Part shown: piece by piece, positions 1 through 6,546 of the stretch
Numbering within the stretch: position 1 is the first letter of the stretch
Layout: every line of letters begins with the position of its first letter
From: Oscillibacter sp.
GTDB lineage: Bacteria; Bacillota; Clostridia; Oscillospirales; Oscillospiraceae
DNA: 39,763 nucleotides
Direction: 5' to 3'
NCBI GenBank assembly: GCA_014799925.1
Contig: JAAVHC010000055.1
Coordinates: 1 to 39,763, forward strand
Position numbers and translations under genes: made by a program
The notes under the pieces: generated by a model
The model's input: the letters and a program-made list of their open reading frames with translations, nothing else
Told to the model about the DNA's origin: nothing
Database searches by the model: none

Positions 1-380
<380 letters not shown>

Positions 381-454
381 TACATTATGCAGGCAATGAC
401 CTCGCTCCTCTCTCTCCTTCCCTTTGTTCGGTTTTCAGGGTGTGATCCTGAATA

Positions 455-571
<117 letters not shown>

Positions 572-573
572 AA

Positions 574-604
574 AAGGACAGCCGAAAGGCTGTTCTTTTT
601 TTCT
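574..604 (+). terminator. Rho-independent terminator of the rRNA operon
   Basis: The arms AAGGACAGCC and GGCTGTTCTT (one G-U pair) enclose a GAAA tetraloop and run into a T-rich tract. It lies directly after the 5S rRNA, where an rRNA operon should end. Confidence 0.9.
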
Positions 605-638
605 TGCTTGTAATGTATATATTTTCGGGAGGAGATCT

Positions 639-1034
639 ATGAAACAATGGCCATTTTTGCTCCTATTTGTGCCGATCTTTGGCTTTGCGGTGTACAAAAT
701 GTACTGCAGCGGGCTTGCAGTGACAAAAAGCATAATGGCCCTGTTGTTTGTGTTCGATCCTGGGAAGAACGGGGACCGGGTAAGACTGGATTCCTGTACG
801 GGTTGGGTCAGCCATGTGGGCTGCTTCCGTGAGAGCAGAATGTATGAGTTTGTCCTGGACGCCCGTTTGACGAAGGGCAGCGTAGAGGTTCTGCTGCTGA
901 ACCAGAAAAAAATGCCCTTACTAAGATTAAACAAATGGCATCCCGTAGCCTGTATAGAGCTGGATGGAAGCAGCAGATATTTCCTGCGCTGGGAATTCAG
1001 CAATGCTACGGGGGACTGCGAACTGCGCTGGTAA
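639..1034 (+). CDS. Small exported or membrane-anchored protein of unknown function
   Basis: This is a 131-residue protein that I do not recognise. The ATG at 639 is preceded by a good ribosome-binding site (GGGAGGAG, about 628-635); the reading frame is open further upstream, but that part lies in the 5S rRNA and terminator. The first ~22 residues (MKQWPFLLLFVPIFGFAVYK) form one hydrophobic segment, either an uncleaved anchor or a signal peptide. The rest is soluble, with cysteines at about residues 24, 53, 61, 106 and 127 and a beta-rich look. It lies 29 nt upstream of the Nudix gene on the same strand and may share its transcript. Its position directly after an rRNA terminator suggests its own promoter, but I found no convincing one. 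Confidence 0.6.
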   Translation: MKQWPFLLLFVPIFGFAVYKMYCSGLAVTKSIMALLFVFDPGKNGDRVRLDSCTGWVSHVGCFRESRMYEFVLDARLTKGSVEVLLLNQKKMPLLRLNKWHPVACIELDGSSRYFLRWEFSNATGDCELRW

Positions 1035-1062
1035 TCCATAAAGATCGTAAGGAGAAACAGAG

Positions 1063-1518
1063 ATGGCAAGACGGGAGACAGTTGTGCTGACTAATATGTG
1101 CATGATCTACGACGGGCAAGGGAATATCCTGGTGCAGGACCGGCAGGACCCGGATTGGCCGGGGGTCACATTCCCCGGCGGGCATGTGGAGCTGGGAGAG
1201 TCCTTTGTGGAGTCTGTGATTCGCGAGGTGAGGGAAGAAACAGGCCTGACAATCAGAAAACCGCGGTTATGCGGCCTGAAGCATTTCCTGCGGGATGATG
1301 GTGTGCGGTATGTCGTTTTCTTTTTTAAGACGGACTGCTTCTCAGGGGAATTGACTTCCTCAGATGAGGGGGAAGTGTTCTGGATCAAGCGATCTGAATT
1401 GGGTGATTACAGATTGGCATATGATTTTGAGAATATGCTGCGCGTATTCGAATCGGAAGATTTGAGCGAATTTTATTATGAGAAGGTCAATGGTGAGTGG
1501 CAGCTGACACTGCTTTGA
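1063..1518 (+). CDS. Nudix hydrolase (MutT-like)
   Basis: This 151-residue protein carries a complete Nudix box at residues 40-62: G-x5-E-x7-RE-V-x-EE-x-G (key residues G40, E46, R54, E55, E58, E59, G61). The family hydrolyses nucleoside diphosphates linked to another group, using the box glutamates to bind Mg or Mn. MutT members clean 8-oxo-dGTP, but substrate cannot be read from the box alone. The ATG has an AAGGAGA site at 1049-1055. Its length (about 150) is normal for a single-domain Nudix enzyme. It is followed at 22 nt by the two-component genes and is probably cotranscribed with them. Loose association between Nudix genes and regulators is common, so the link may be fortuitous. Confidence 0.85.
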   Translation: MARRETVVLTNMCMIYDGQGNILVQDRQDPDWPGVTFPGGHVELGESFVESVIREVREETGLTIRKPRLCGLKHFLRDDGVRYVVFFFKTDCFSGELTSSDEGEVFWIKRSELGDYRLAYDFENMLRVFESEDLSEFYYEKVNGEWQLTLL

Positions 1519-1540
1519 TTTCGTGGCAGAGGGATATGGT

Positions 1541-2215
1541 ATGTATAAGATTTTCGTGGTTGAGGATGACGCCGTCATTGCCGGAGCGGTGGTGGAATAC
1601 ATCACCTCCTGGGGGTGGGAGGCGCGGAAAGCGGATAATCTGACCCGCGTTATGGAGGAGTTTACCGCCTTCGCGCCCCACTTGGTGCTGCTGGATATCG
1701 GACTGCCCTATCGGAATGGATACCATTGGTGCGCGGAGATCCGAAAGCTCAGCCAGGTACCCATTGTCTTCCTCTCCTCGGCCTCAGACAACATGAATAT
1801 CGTCATGGCCATGAATATGGGAGGGGACGACTTTGTGACCAAGCCCTTCGATCTGGAAGTGCTCGCAGCGAAGATCCAGGCGTTGCTGCGACGGACATAC
1901 GACTTCCGGGCGACGGCCCAGCTGCTGGGATGCCGGGGCGCGGTACTGGACACTGGGGACAACACCCTGCGGTACGAGGGACAGGCGCTGGAATTGAGCC
2001 GGAACGAGTATCGTATCTTGCAGGTTCTGCTGGAGCAGAAGGGCAAAACGGTCTCCCGGGATACCCTGATGCGGAAGCTGTGGGAGACGGACAGCTTTGT
2101 AGACGAGAATACCCTGACGGTCAATATGGCCCGGCTGCGGCGAAAGCTGGAGGGAATTGGGCTGACGGATTTTATCCGGACCAAAAAGGGCCTGGGTTAT
2201 CTGATCGAGGGGTGA
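1541..2215 (+). CDS. OmpR/PhoB-family response regulator (BceR-like)
   Basis: A 224-residue two-domain regulator. The receiver domain (about 1-118) has the acidic pair ED at 8-9, the phosphoacceptor Asp52 in LLDIGLP, and the conserved Lys in VTKPFD. The C-terminal winged helix (about 130-222) has the family pattern ending in RTKKGLGYLI. I chose ATG 1541 over an in-frame GTG at 1523 because GAGGGA sits about 8 nt ahead of it and the family begins with MYKIFVVEDD. It lies 6 nt upstream of the kinase gene. Together with that kinase it resembles BceRS systems, which respond to cell-wall-active peptides, but no BceAB transporter genes follow. Target genes are not evident from the sequence. Confidence 0.9.
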   Translation: MYKIFVVEDDAVIAGAVVEYITSWGWEARKADNLTRVMEEFTAFAPHLVLLDIGLPYRNGYHWCAEIRKLSQVPIVFLSSASDNMNIVMAMNMGGDDFVTKPFDLEVLAAKIQALLRRTYDFRATAQLLGCRGAVLDTGDNTLRYEGQALELSRNEYRILQVLLEQKGKTVSRDTLMRKLWETDSFVDENTLTVNMARLRRKLEGIGLTDFIRTKKGLGYLIEG

Positions 2216-2221
2216 GAGCCA

Positions 2222-3208
2222 ATGCGGATATTTTGGGGATATATCAAGGACTGGTGCTGGACGCTGGCGCTGCTGGGCGTTTGCGTGGGGCTGTTTGCCT
2301 GGGTGCTGACCCTCTATGAGCTGCCGGCGGAGGCGGCGGGATATGGCGGGCTGCTGTGTCTGATCCTGCTGCTGATCTGCGGCGTGGTGGATTTTTTGCG
2401 GTGGCGCAGACGAGTGCTGGAGCTGAAAAGCATCCAGGGCCAGGCGGCGCTGCTGCTGTCCCTGCTGCCGGAGGCGCGAAACCTGGAGGAGGCCGCCTGG
2501 CGGGAGATCATTATGGAGCTGGACGGGGACCGGAGGGCGGCGGTATCCGCGCTGGACGCCAGAACAAGGGAAACCATGGATTACTACACCATGTGGGTCC
2601 ACCAGATCAAAACGCCCATCGCCGCCATGCGGCTGATCCTCCAGAGCGACGATACGGAGCAGGGCAGGGCCCTGGGCGCCGAGCTGTTCCGGGTGGAGCG
2701 GTACGTGGAGCTGGCGCTCAGCTATCTGCGGCTGGGCGGAGGGGCCTCAGATTACGTCATTCGGCAGGTGGATGTGGACGGCGTACTGCGGCAGGCCGCG
2801 CGGAAGTACGCGCCGCTATTTATCCGGGGGAAGGTGTCCCTGGAGCTGCGGGAGACCGGACTGAAGGTCCTCAGCGATGAGAAATGGCTCCAACTGGTGG
2901 TGGAGCAGGTACTGTCCAACGCGGTGAAGTACGCCCCCGGCGGCCATGTGACCGTGTGGAGCGAGGGGGAGCGGCTGATGATTCAGGACGACGGTGTGGG
3001 CATCGCGGCCGAGGATCTGCCCCGGATCTTTGAGCGGGGCTTTACCGGGTGCAACGGCCGGCTGGACAAGCGGGCTACCGGGATCGGGCTGTACCTCAGC
3101 CGGGAAATCTGCAAAAAGCTGGGGCATACCATCCAGGCGGCGTCGGAGCTGGGGAAGGGAACGATAGTGACCATCGGGCTGGCGAGGCCCTACCTGGAAG
3201 TGGAGTGA
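2222..3208 (+). CDS. Intramembrane-sensing sensor histidine kinase (BceS-like)
   Basis: A 328-residue membrane kinase. Two membrane helices (about 11-34 and 40-60) are separated by only a few residues, so there is almost no extracellular domain; this is the hallmark of the intramembrane-sensing BceS group. The dimerisation/phosphotransfer site is His127 in HQIKTPIAA. ATP-binding boxes follow: N at about 233 (SNAVKYAPG), DDGVG at 256-260 and GIGLYLS at 287-293. It is placed 6 nt after the regulator gene, as a cotranscribed pair. BceS-type kinases normally sense through the flux of a partner ABC transporter (BceAB), which is missing here, so it may use a distant transporter or another partner. 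A terminator follows. Confidence 0.88.
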   Translation: MRIFWGYIKDWCWTLALLGVCVGLFAWVLTLYELPAEAAGYGGLLCLILLLICGVVDFLRWRRRVLELKSIQGQAALLLSLLPEARNLEEAAWREIIMELDGDRRAAVSALDARTRETMDYYTMWVHQIKTPIAAMRLILQSDDTEQGRALGAELFRVERYVELALSYLRLGGGASDYVIRQVDVDGVLRQAARKYAPLFIRGKVSLELRETGLKVLSDEKWLQLVVEQVLSNAVKYAPGGHVTVWSEGERLMIQDDGVGIAAEDLPRIFERGFTGCNGRLDKRATGIGLYLSREICKKLGHTIQAASELGKGTIVTIGLARPYLEVE

Positions 3209-3239
3209 TACTTTTTTCAGCGCATATAGCGAATCAATT

Positions 3240-3279
3240 ACAGAGGGCTTGACTGTCACGGTCAGGCCCTCTGTTTTTA
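3240..3279 (+). terminator. Rho-independent terminator after the BceRS-like genes
   Basis: The arms CAGAGGGC and GCCCTCTG, with an inner TGAC/GTCA pairing, are followed by a T run. It ends the transcript of the kinase gene just before the promoter of the small peptide gene. Confidence 0.88.
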
Positions 3280-3308
3280 TTGGAAATGTTCAATTACACA
3301 GATATTGT
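3280..3308 (+). promoter_or_regulatory. Candidate sigma-A promoter of the secreted peptide gene
   Basis: A -35 box TTGGAA (3280-3285) and a -10 box TATTGT (3303-3308) are separated by 17 nt. This would start transcription near 3315 and give a leader of about 158 nt before the peptide ATG. It was found by eye. Confidence 0.45.
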
Positions 3309-3349
3309 ACGATTCTTCGATTAAAAGCGCAATATCGTCTCCGTTCGCT

Positions 3350-3450
3350 GGATGGAAAGTCCATCCGCGCTGTCGTCACCTGCATCCAAATTTTCCGGCA
3401 TAACCGGGATGCCGCGCTCATAGGATAGCATGTACCTGATCTCAGGTGAC
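3350..3450 (+). other. Structured 5' leader of the peptide gene
   Basis: Between the candidate promoter and the start codon lie a perfect 6-bp hairpin (GGATGG 3350-3355 / CCATCC 3361-3366) and a second, CGGCAT 3396-3401 / ATGCCG 3409-3414. A perfect long-range pairing, GTCACCTG 3375-3382 / CAGGTGAC 3443-3450, closes around the second hairpin and ends just before the ribosome-binding site. It matches no riboswitch class I can name by eye. Confidence 0.4.
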
Positions 3451-3472
3451 ATAAGAAAGGATGGTAAAAAAC

Positions 3473-3700
3473 ATGAAGAAATTGACTGCGATGCTGCTCT
3501 CCCTGGTGATGTGCCTCTCGCTGATGGCGATTCCGGCACAGGCGGGCTTTACCCCGATTCCTGACGGTTCCATCATCATCGACGTGGGCAAGGGACCGGT
3601 AGTTCCGGGCAAGGGCGATCCCAATGAACCCGGCATCTCGATCCAGAGGGATCATGAGGATACGCTGCCGGGGGGTCAGGACACTGTTCCCACGGACTAA
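3473..3700 (+). CDS. Small secreted peptide, candidate signal peptide precursor
   Basis: A 75-residue protein with a textbook signal peptide: MKK, a hydrophobic core (about 6-20) and a likely cleavage site after AQA (residues 22-24). The remaining ~50 residues are Gly/Pro/Asp-rich (VGKGPVVPGKGDPNEPG) and uncharged to acidic, with no cysteine or lipobox. ATG 3473 is preferred over ATG 3461, because 3461 directly touches the AGAAAGG ribosome-binding site. The stop codon overlaps the stop of the convergent HTH-TPR gene by 4 bp (3697-3700). RNPP-type regulators are usually controlled by small exported peptides encoded beside them, so this is a candidate cognate precursor. A 50-residue mature form is longer than known pheromones, so further processing or another role is possible. 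I recognise no family. Confidence 0.65.
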   Translation: MKKLTAMLLSLVMCLSLMAIPAQAGFTPIPDGSIIIDVGKGPVVPGKGDPNEPGISIQRDHEDTLPGGQDTVPTD

Positions 3701-4614
3701 AACAGCAGATTTAAATACTTTTTAGCGGCGTACTTCAAAATTTCCTGATCGCTTGTATTTGCGAGAGCCCCATAAATATGATAGGCGGACCGGTAAAAGT
3801 CCCTGCTGCTGTCGGCTTCTCCTGTAAAGTAAAGGCATTCTGCCTCCACATGCAAAAACTTTGGCAGCAGATAGTAGTGTTCCTGCCTGGTGCAGATTTG
3901 CCGGCCAAGTTCTGATATTTCCAGCGCTTCCTTCATTCGATTCTCCAGTACAAGACAGCGGGCGTAATTATATGCAATCAGAGGAAGATACTCATGATTG
4001 GGAGCTCGATTTAAAACAAGTGTCATCAACTGTTCATAAATGTTGACGGCTATCTTGGGTTGCGCACAATCTGAATAAGCGCGTCCAATTTGGTTGATGA
4101 TCATGACCTCATTTGAACAATACAGGCATTTGCTGATATCATTCAGATCAAACCGGGGAGATGTCAGGCGAATGGTCTCCATCAACATCTCCAAACGATT
4201 TTGTGGAGCAAATAGGCCGACAATGATTTTGCTCATTTGAAAAAACTGCTGATTAATCCGATCGTCTTTCTTGATACAGCGTTCCAAATCACGCAGTTTC
4301 TCCAAAATCTGCATACGGGCCTGCTCCCGCTCCTCGCCCAGAGTTTGTTCAAACCGACCGCAGGAGGCAAGGATTTCCTTCCGCAGAAGCACCAGCCGCG
4401 TTTCCTCCCTGGTAAGCTGGGCGAAAATCTGTTCGTCCGGCAATTCCAGCCGCTGGAGGATCGCGGCGGCGCAGCTCCAGGAGGGCGTCTGCTGCCCGCT
4501 TTCAAAGCGGGAGAGCGTCATGGTGGCACACAGTCCCTCGCAGACCATTCTCTGGGATACGTTCAGCTCTTTTCTCCGCTGCCGGACGACCTCGTTCAGG
4601 TATTTTATCTTCAT
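3697..4614 (-). CDS. HTH-TPR transcriptional regulator, RNPP/Rgg-like (downstream paralogue)
   Basis: A 305-residue protein. An XRE-type helix-turn-helix lies at about residues 6-60 (QRRKELNVSQRMVCEGL, then TMTLSRFESG), followed by a long all-helical region with tetratricopeptide-like repeats (for example GRAYSDCAQPKIAVNIYEQL and YARCLVLENRMKEALEISELGRQ). This is the RNPP/Rgg plan, in which the helical part binds a peptide or mediates dimerisation. ATG 4614 was chosen because the HTH begins just after it and it overlaps the stop of the upstream paralogue as ATGA (4611-4614), so translation is probably coupled. It is clearly related in sequence to the 4611-5582 protein, indicating tandem duplication. 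Its stop overlaps the stop of the secreted peptide gene. The ligand is unknown. Confidence 0.8.
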   Translation of the reverse strand: MKIKYLNEVVRQRRKELNVSQRMVCEGLCATMTLSRFESGQQTPSWSCAAAILQRLELPDEQIFAQLTREETRLVLLRKEILASCGRFEQTLGEEREQARMQILEKLRDLERCIKKDDRINQQFFQMSKIIVGLFAPQNRLEMLMETIRLTSPRFDLNDISKCLYCSNEVMIINQIGRAYSDCAQPKIAVNIYEQLMTLVLNRAPNHEYLPLIAYNYARCLVLENRMKEALEISELGRQICTRQEHYYLLPKFLHVEAECLYFTGEADSSRDFYRSAYHIYGALANTSDQEILKYAAKKYLNLLF

Positions 4615-5582
4615 ACGCGTCCCTCCCTCGGCGGAAATGTAAGCCCCAGCCGCTTTGCGGCCGCCTCTTCCACGTCCGCAAGACCGCTGGCATTGCCCGT
4701 TTCCAGGTACAGGTAGTAGGCCTGGCAGTAGAGATCTCTGCTCTGCCCGTATTCTCCCATCTCGTGCCGGCACTCCGCCATGACGGCCAGCAGGCCGGGC
4801 AGGGGCTGGCAGAACCCGTAGTCCCGGCATGCCTTCCGTCCCAGCTCCGCGGTTCTCAAAGCGTCTTCATAGCAGCCCATCAGACAGAGCTCCCGTGCGT
4901 AGTTGAGGGCGGCAGGGGACAGATACCGGGAGGGATGGGTCACATTCTGGTAGTGGTCCTGCACGTATGTAAGCAGCTGGCTGAAAATGTCAGCTGCTTT
5001 TTTGTGCTGCCCCGCATCGGAATACGCCTCGGCAATCTGGCTGATAATTCCGGTTTCATCTATGCTGTACAAGCGGCCATCCAGCACATCTATGTCAAAC
5101 TGGGGAACCGTCAGGCGGATTGCCTCCAGCAGCATGCGGCGTCTCCTCTCAAAACCGTAGGCGCCGGTTTTACTGCCCAGGGCGGCCCGCGCAGCCAGGA
5201 TATACTGTCTGGCAATGTTGTCGTCGGTTTCCGCGCCGGCCTCCAGCCGGTTCAGGTGTTCCAAAGCCTCCAGCCGTGCCTGCCGCCGCTCTTCCCCCAG
5301 CGACTGCCGGAAACGGGCGATGCAGCCGTCGATTTTCGCCCGCAGGGTGTCGGATTCCACTTCGCTTGAGGTCAGAAAAGTTTCAAGCGCGTAATATCTG
5401 TCGTGAGGCAGGCCCAGCCGCTGAAGGAGCGCGTTGGCCAGATTGCGGGAAGGCGCCTGTTTACCGGTCTCAATACGGGAGAGCGTAGAGGGGTCGCACA
5501 GTCCCGCGCACAGCTCTTCCTGTGTCAAGCCAAGCTCTGATCGTTTCAGGCGGATGGTTTCGCCAATGAACATCTCGCTCAC
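4611..5582 (-). CDS. HTH-TPR transcriptional regulator, RNPP/Rgg-like (upstream paralogue)
   Basis: A 323-residue protein with an N-terminal XRE HTH (KRSELGLTQEELCAGLCDPS, then TLSRIETGKQ) and a helical TPR-like C-terminal part (EAYSDAGQHKKAADIFSQLL and a second repeat near CYEDALRTAELGR). I chose the GTG at 5582: it has a strong purine-rich site upstream and lines up with the first residue of the paralogue at 4614. An ATG at 5642 in the same frame would add 20 residues and also has an acceptable AGGG site, so the start is uncertain. It is the first gene of a two-gene minus-strand unit. A candidate promoter and a dyad symmetry lie upstream, suggesting autoregulation. The family can be activator or repressor. 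Confidence 0.8.
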   Translation of the reverse strand: MSEMFIGETIRLKRSELGLTQEELCAGLCDPSTLSRIETGKQAPSRNLANALLQRLGLPHDRYYALETFLTSSEVESDTLRAKIDGCIARFRQSLGEERRQARLEALEHLNRLEAGAETDDNIARQYILAARAALGSKTGAYGFERRRRMLLEAIRLTVPQFDIDVLDGRLYSIDETGIISQIAEAYSDAGQHKKAADIFSQLLTYVQDHYQNVTHPSRYLSPAALNYARELCLMGCYEDALRTAELGRKACRDYGFCQPLPGLLAVMAECRHEMGEYGQSRDLYCQAYYLYLETGNASGLADVEEAAAKRLGLTFPPREGRV

Positions 5583-5662
5583 GCGGGCCCCCCTCTTTCC
5601 TCCCCATACCGGGAGGGCCGCTTCTGTATACTTTTCAATCATTTTTATCCCTACCCCTCGAA

Positions 5663-5691
5663 CTGTTGACGAAACACGTTAAAATCAACAG
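5663..5691 (-). promoter_or_regulatory. Candidate operator for the HTH-TPR regulators
   Basis: A perfect inverted repeat, CTGTTGA (5663-5669) and TCAACAG (5685-5691), has centres 22 bp apart, about two helical turns, as expected for a dimeric HTH protein. It lies between the candidate promoter at 5718-5746 and the regulator start codon, in the transcribed leader. Confidence 0.4.
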
Positions 5692-5717
5692 AAGTAATAT
5701 ATACCGTACCAAAACTT

Positions 5718-5746
5718 ATTTTACCAGTTTTCCGCATATTTTACAA
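5718..5746 (-). promoter_or_regulatory. Candidate sigma-A promoter of the HTH-TPR operon
   Basis: On the minus strand, a -35 box TTGTAA (5746-5741) and a -10 box TAAAAT (5723-5718) have a 17-nt spacer. The rest of the gene-free stretch 5583-5996 holds the operator dyad, a GC-rich segment (5770-5800) with no clear gene, repeat copy A (5846-5890) and the DUF1294 promoter. Confidence 0.5.
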
Positions 5747-5825
5747 GTGGGGAATTGACAGGGCGTGTGCGGCTTCAGCGGCGCGGGGACAAAACCCCTG
5801 CCTCCTTTTTACCCTTTTTCAACCG

Positions 5826-5836
5826 CGTCGACTATA
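5826..5836 (+). repeat. Left arm of an 11-bp inverted repeat flanking the DUF1294 gene
   Basis: CGTCGACTATA here is the exact reverse complement of TATAGTCGACG at 6361-6371, about 525 bp away. The right arm overlaps the stop codon of the DUF1294 gene. Confidence 0.6.
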
Positions 5837-5845
5837 AAAGGTCCT

Positions 5846-5890
5846 GGGCGGCCCTGAACTTTACTGTTTCTGATCTGCGGCCACTATAAA
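5846..5890 (+). repeat. Intergenic direct repeat, copy A
   Basis: This ~45-bp segment (GGGCGGCCCTGAACTTTACT, then CTGCGG and ACTATAAA) recurs at 6448-6492 in the same orientation with only a few substitutions. The two copies bracket the DUF1294 gene. It has no coding potential. Confidence 0.7.
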
Positions 5891-5929
5891 TGGCATAAGG
5901 CTGCCAGGAGCCTGTCCTCAAGAAGCATC

Positions 5930-5958
5930 TTGCAATTGCCGCCGATTTTCGGTAGAAT
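5930..5958 (+). promoter_or_regulatory. Candidate sigma-A promoter of the DUF1294 gene
   Basis: A -35 box TTGCAA (5930-5935) and a -10 box TAGAAT (5953-5958) have 17 nt between them. The start codon at 5997 lies about 32 nt after the expected start of transcription. Confidence 0.6.
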
Positions 5959-5996
5959 AGAGCCGACGAAAAAAGAAAGACAGAGGAGCACCCACC

Positions 5997-6365
5997 ATGA
6001 CTATACAATCCCAGACGAAGATCGTCAGCTGGAGCACCGGCAAGGAACGGTTTCTGCCCCAGGCATCCGGGGATATGATCTGGATTGCAGTAGGCTCCCC
6101 GCTCTCCCTTATTTGGGGATATCTGGTTCTGGTGAACCTCTGGGCCTTCGCGCTGATGGGCTTTGACAAACGCCGGGCAAAAAAACGGGGCGCACGGCGG
6201 ATCCGGGAACGGACGCTGTTCCTTTCCGCCCTGCTGGGCGGGGGACTGGGGGCCTGTCTGGGCATGTGGTGTTTCCGGCACAAGACGAAACACTGGTATT
6301 TCGTCTTGGGGATGCCCCTGATTCTGGCGGCGGAAATCGCTTTGGCGGTATGGCTGTATATATAG
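5997..6365 (+). CDS. DUF1294 family membrane protein
   Basis: A 122-residue protein with the DUF1294 pattern: a first helix running into FALMGFDKRRAKK, then RRIRERTLFLSALLGGGLGA, FRHKTKHWYF and a closing helix. About three membrane segments are visible (roughly 42-56, 73-90 and 101-120). The family's function is unknown; some members are fused to cold-shock domains. The ATG at 5997 has an AGAGGA site; a later in-frame ATG at 6075 would remove an N-terminal extension that typical DUF1294 proteins lack, but it has a weaker site. The gene stands alone, with its own promoter, between direct and inverted repeats, which could mean a recently moved or repeatedly recombined cassette. Confidence 0.85.
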   Translation: MTIQSQTKIVSWSTGKERFLPQASGDMIWIAVGSPLSLIWGYLVLVNLWAFALMGFDKRRAKKRGARRIRERTLFLSALLGGGLGACLGMWCFRHKTKHWYFVLGMPLILAAEIALAVWLYI

Positions 6366-6371
6366 TCGACG
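6361..6371 (+). repeat. Right arm of the 11-bp inverted repeat
   Basis: TATAGTCGACG is the exact reverse complement of the arm at 5826-5836. It contains the TAG stop of the DUF1294 gene. Confidence 0.6.
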
Positions 6372-6391
6372 AGGTTGAGAACGAGTAAGTG

Positions 6392-6453
6392 TTGGGCTTC
6401 GCCCAAACCCACCAGGGCTTTGCCCTGGACCCACCGCCCTTTGAAAAGGGCGG
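6392..6453 (+). repeat. Intergenic triple-hairpin repeat
   Basis: Three perfect stem-loops stand in a row: TTGGGC/GCCCAA (6392-6406), CCAGGGC/GCCCTGG (6412-6428) and CCGCCCTTT/AAAGGGCGG (6434-6453). This three-hairpin pattern looks like the dispersed intergenic repeats of gut Clostridia. It may double as terminator for the DUF1294 gene, though there is no clean T run. It abuts repeat copy B. Confidence 0.7.
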
Positions 6454-6492
6454 CCCTAAACTTTACTGATTTTGAACTGCGGTTACTATAAA
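6448..6492 (+). repeat. Intergenic direct repeat, copy B
   Basis: Second copy of the segment at 5846-5890, in the same orientation (GGGCGGCCCTAAACTTTACT, then CTGCGG and ACTATAAA). Here it is fused to the triple-hairpin repeat; copy A lacks the full three-hairpin part. Confidence 0.7.
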
Positions 6493-6495
6493 ATG

Positions 6496-6545
6496 AAACA
6501 ACTCCGGCTTACAGAAGGATTTCCCCTGTAGACCGGAGTTTCCGC
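6496..6545 (-). terminator. Candidate terminator of the kinase gene
   Basis: On the minus strand the arms AACTCCGG and CCGGAGTT (6540-6533 and 6507-6500), with an inner ACAG/CTGT pairing, are followed by a T-rich stretch (TGTTTCATTTTA). It lies directly after the kinase stop codon. Confidence 0.5.
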
Positions 6546-6546
6546 T

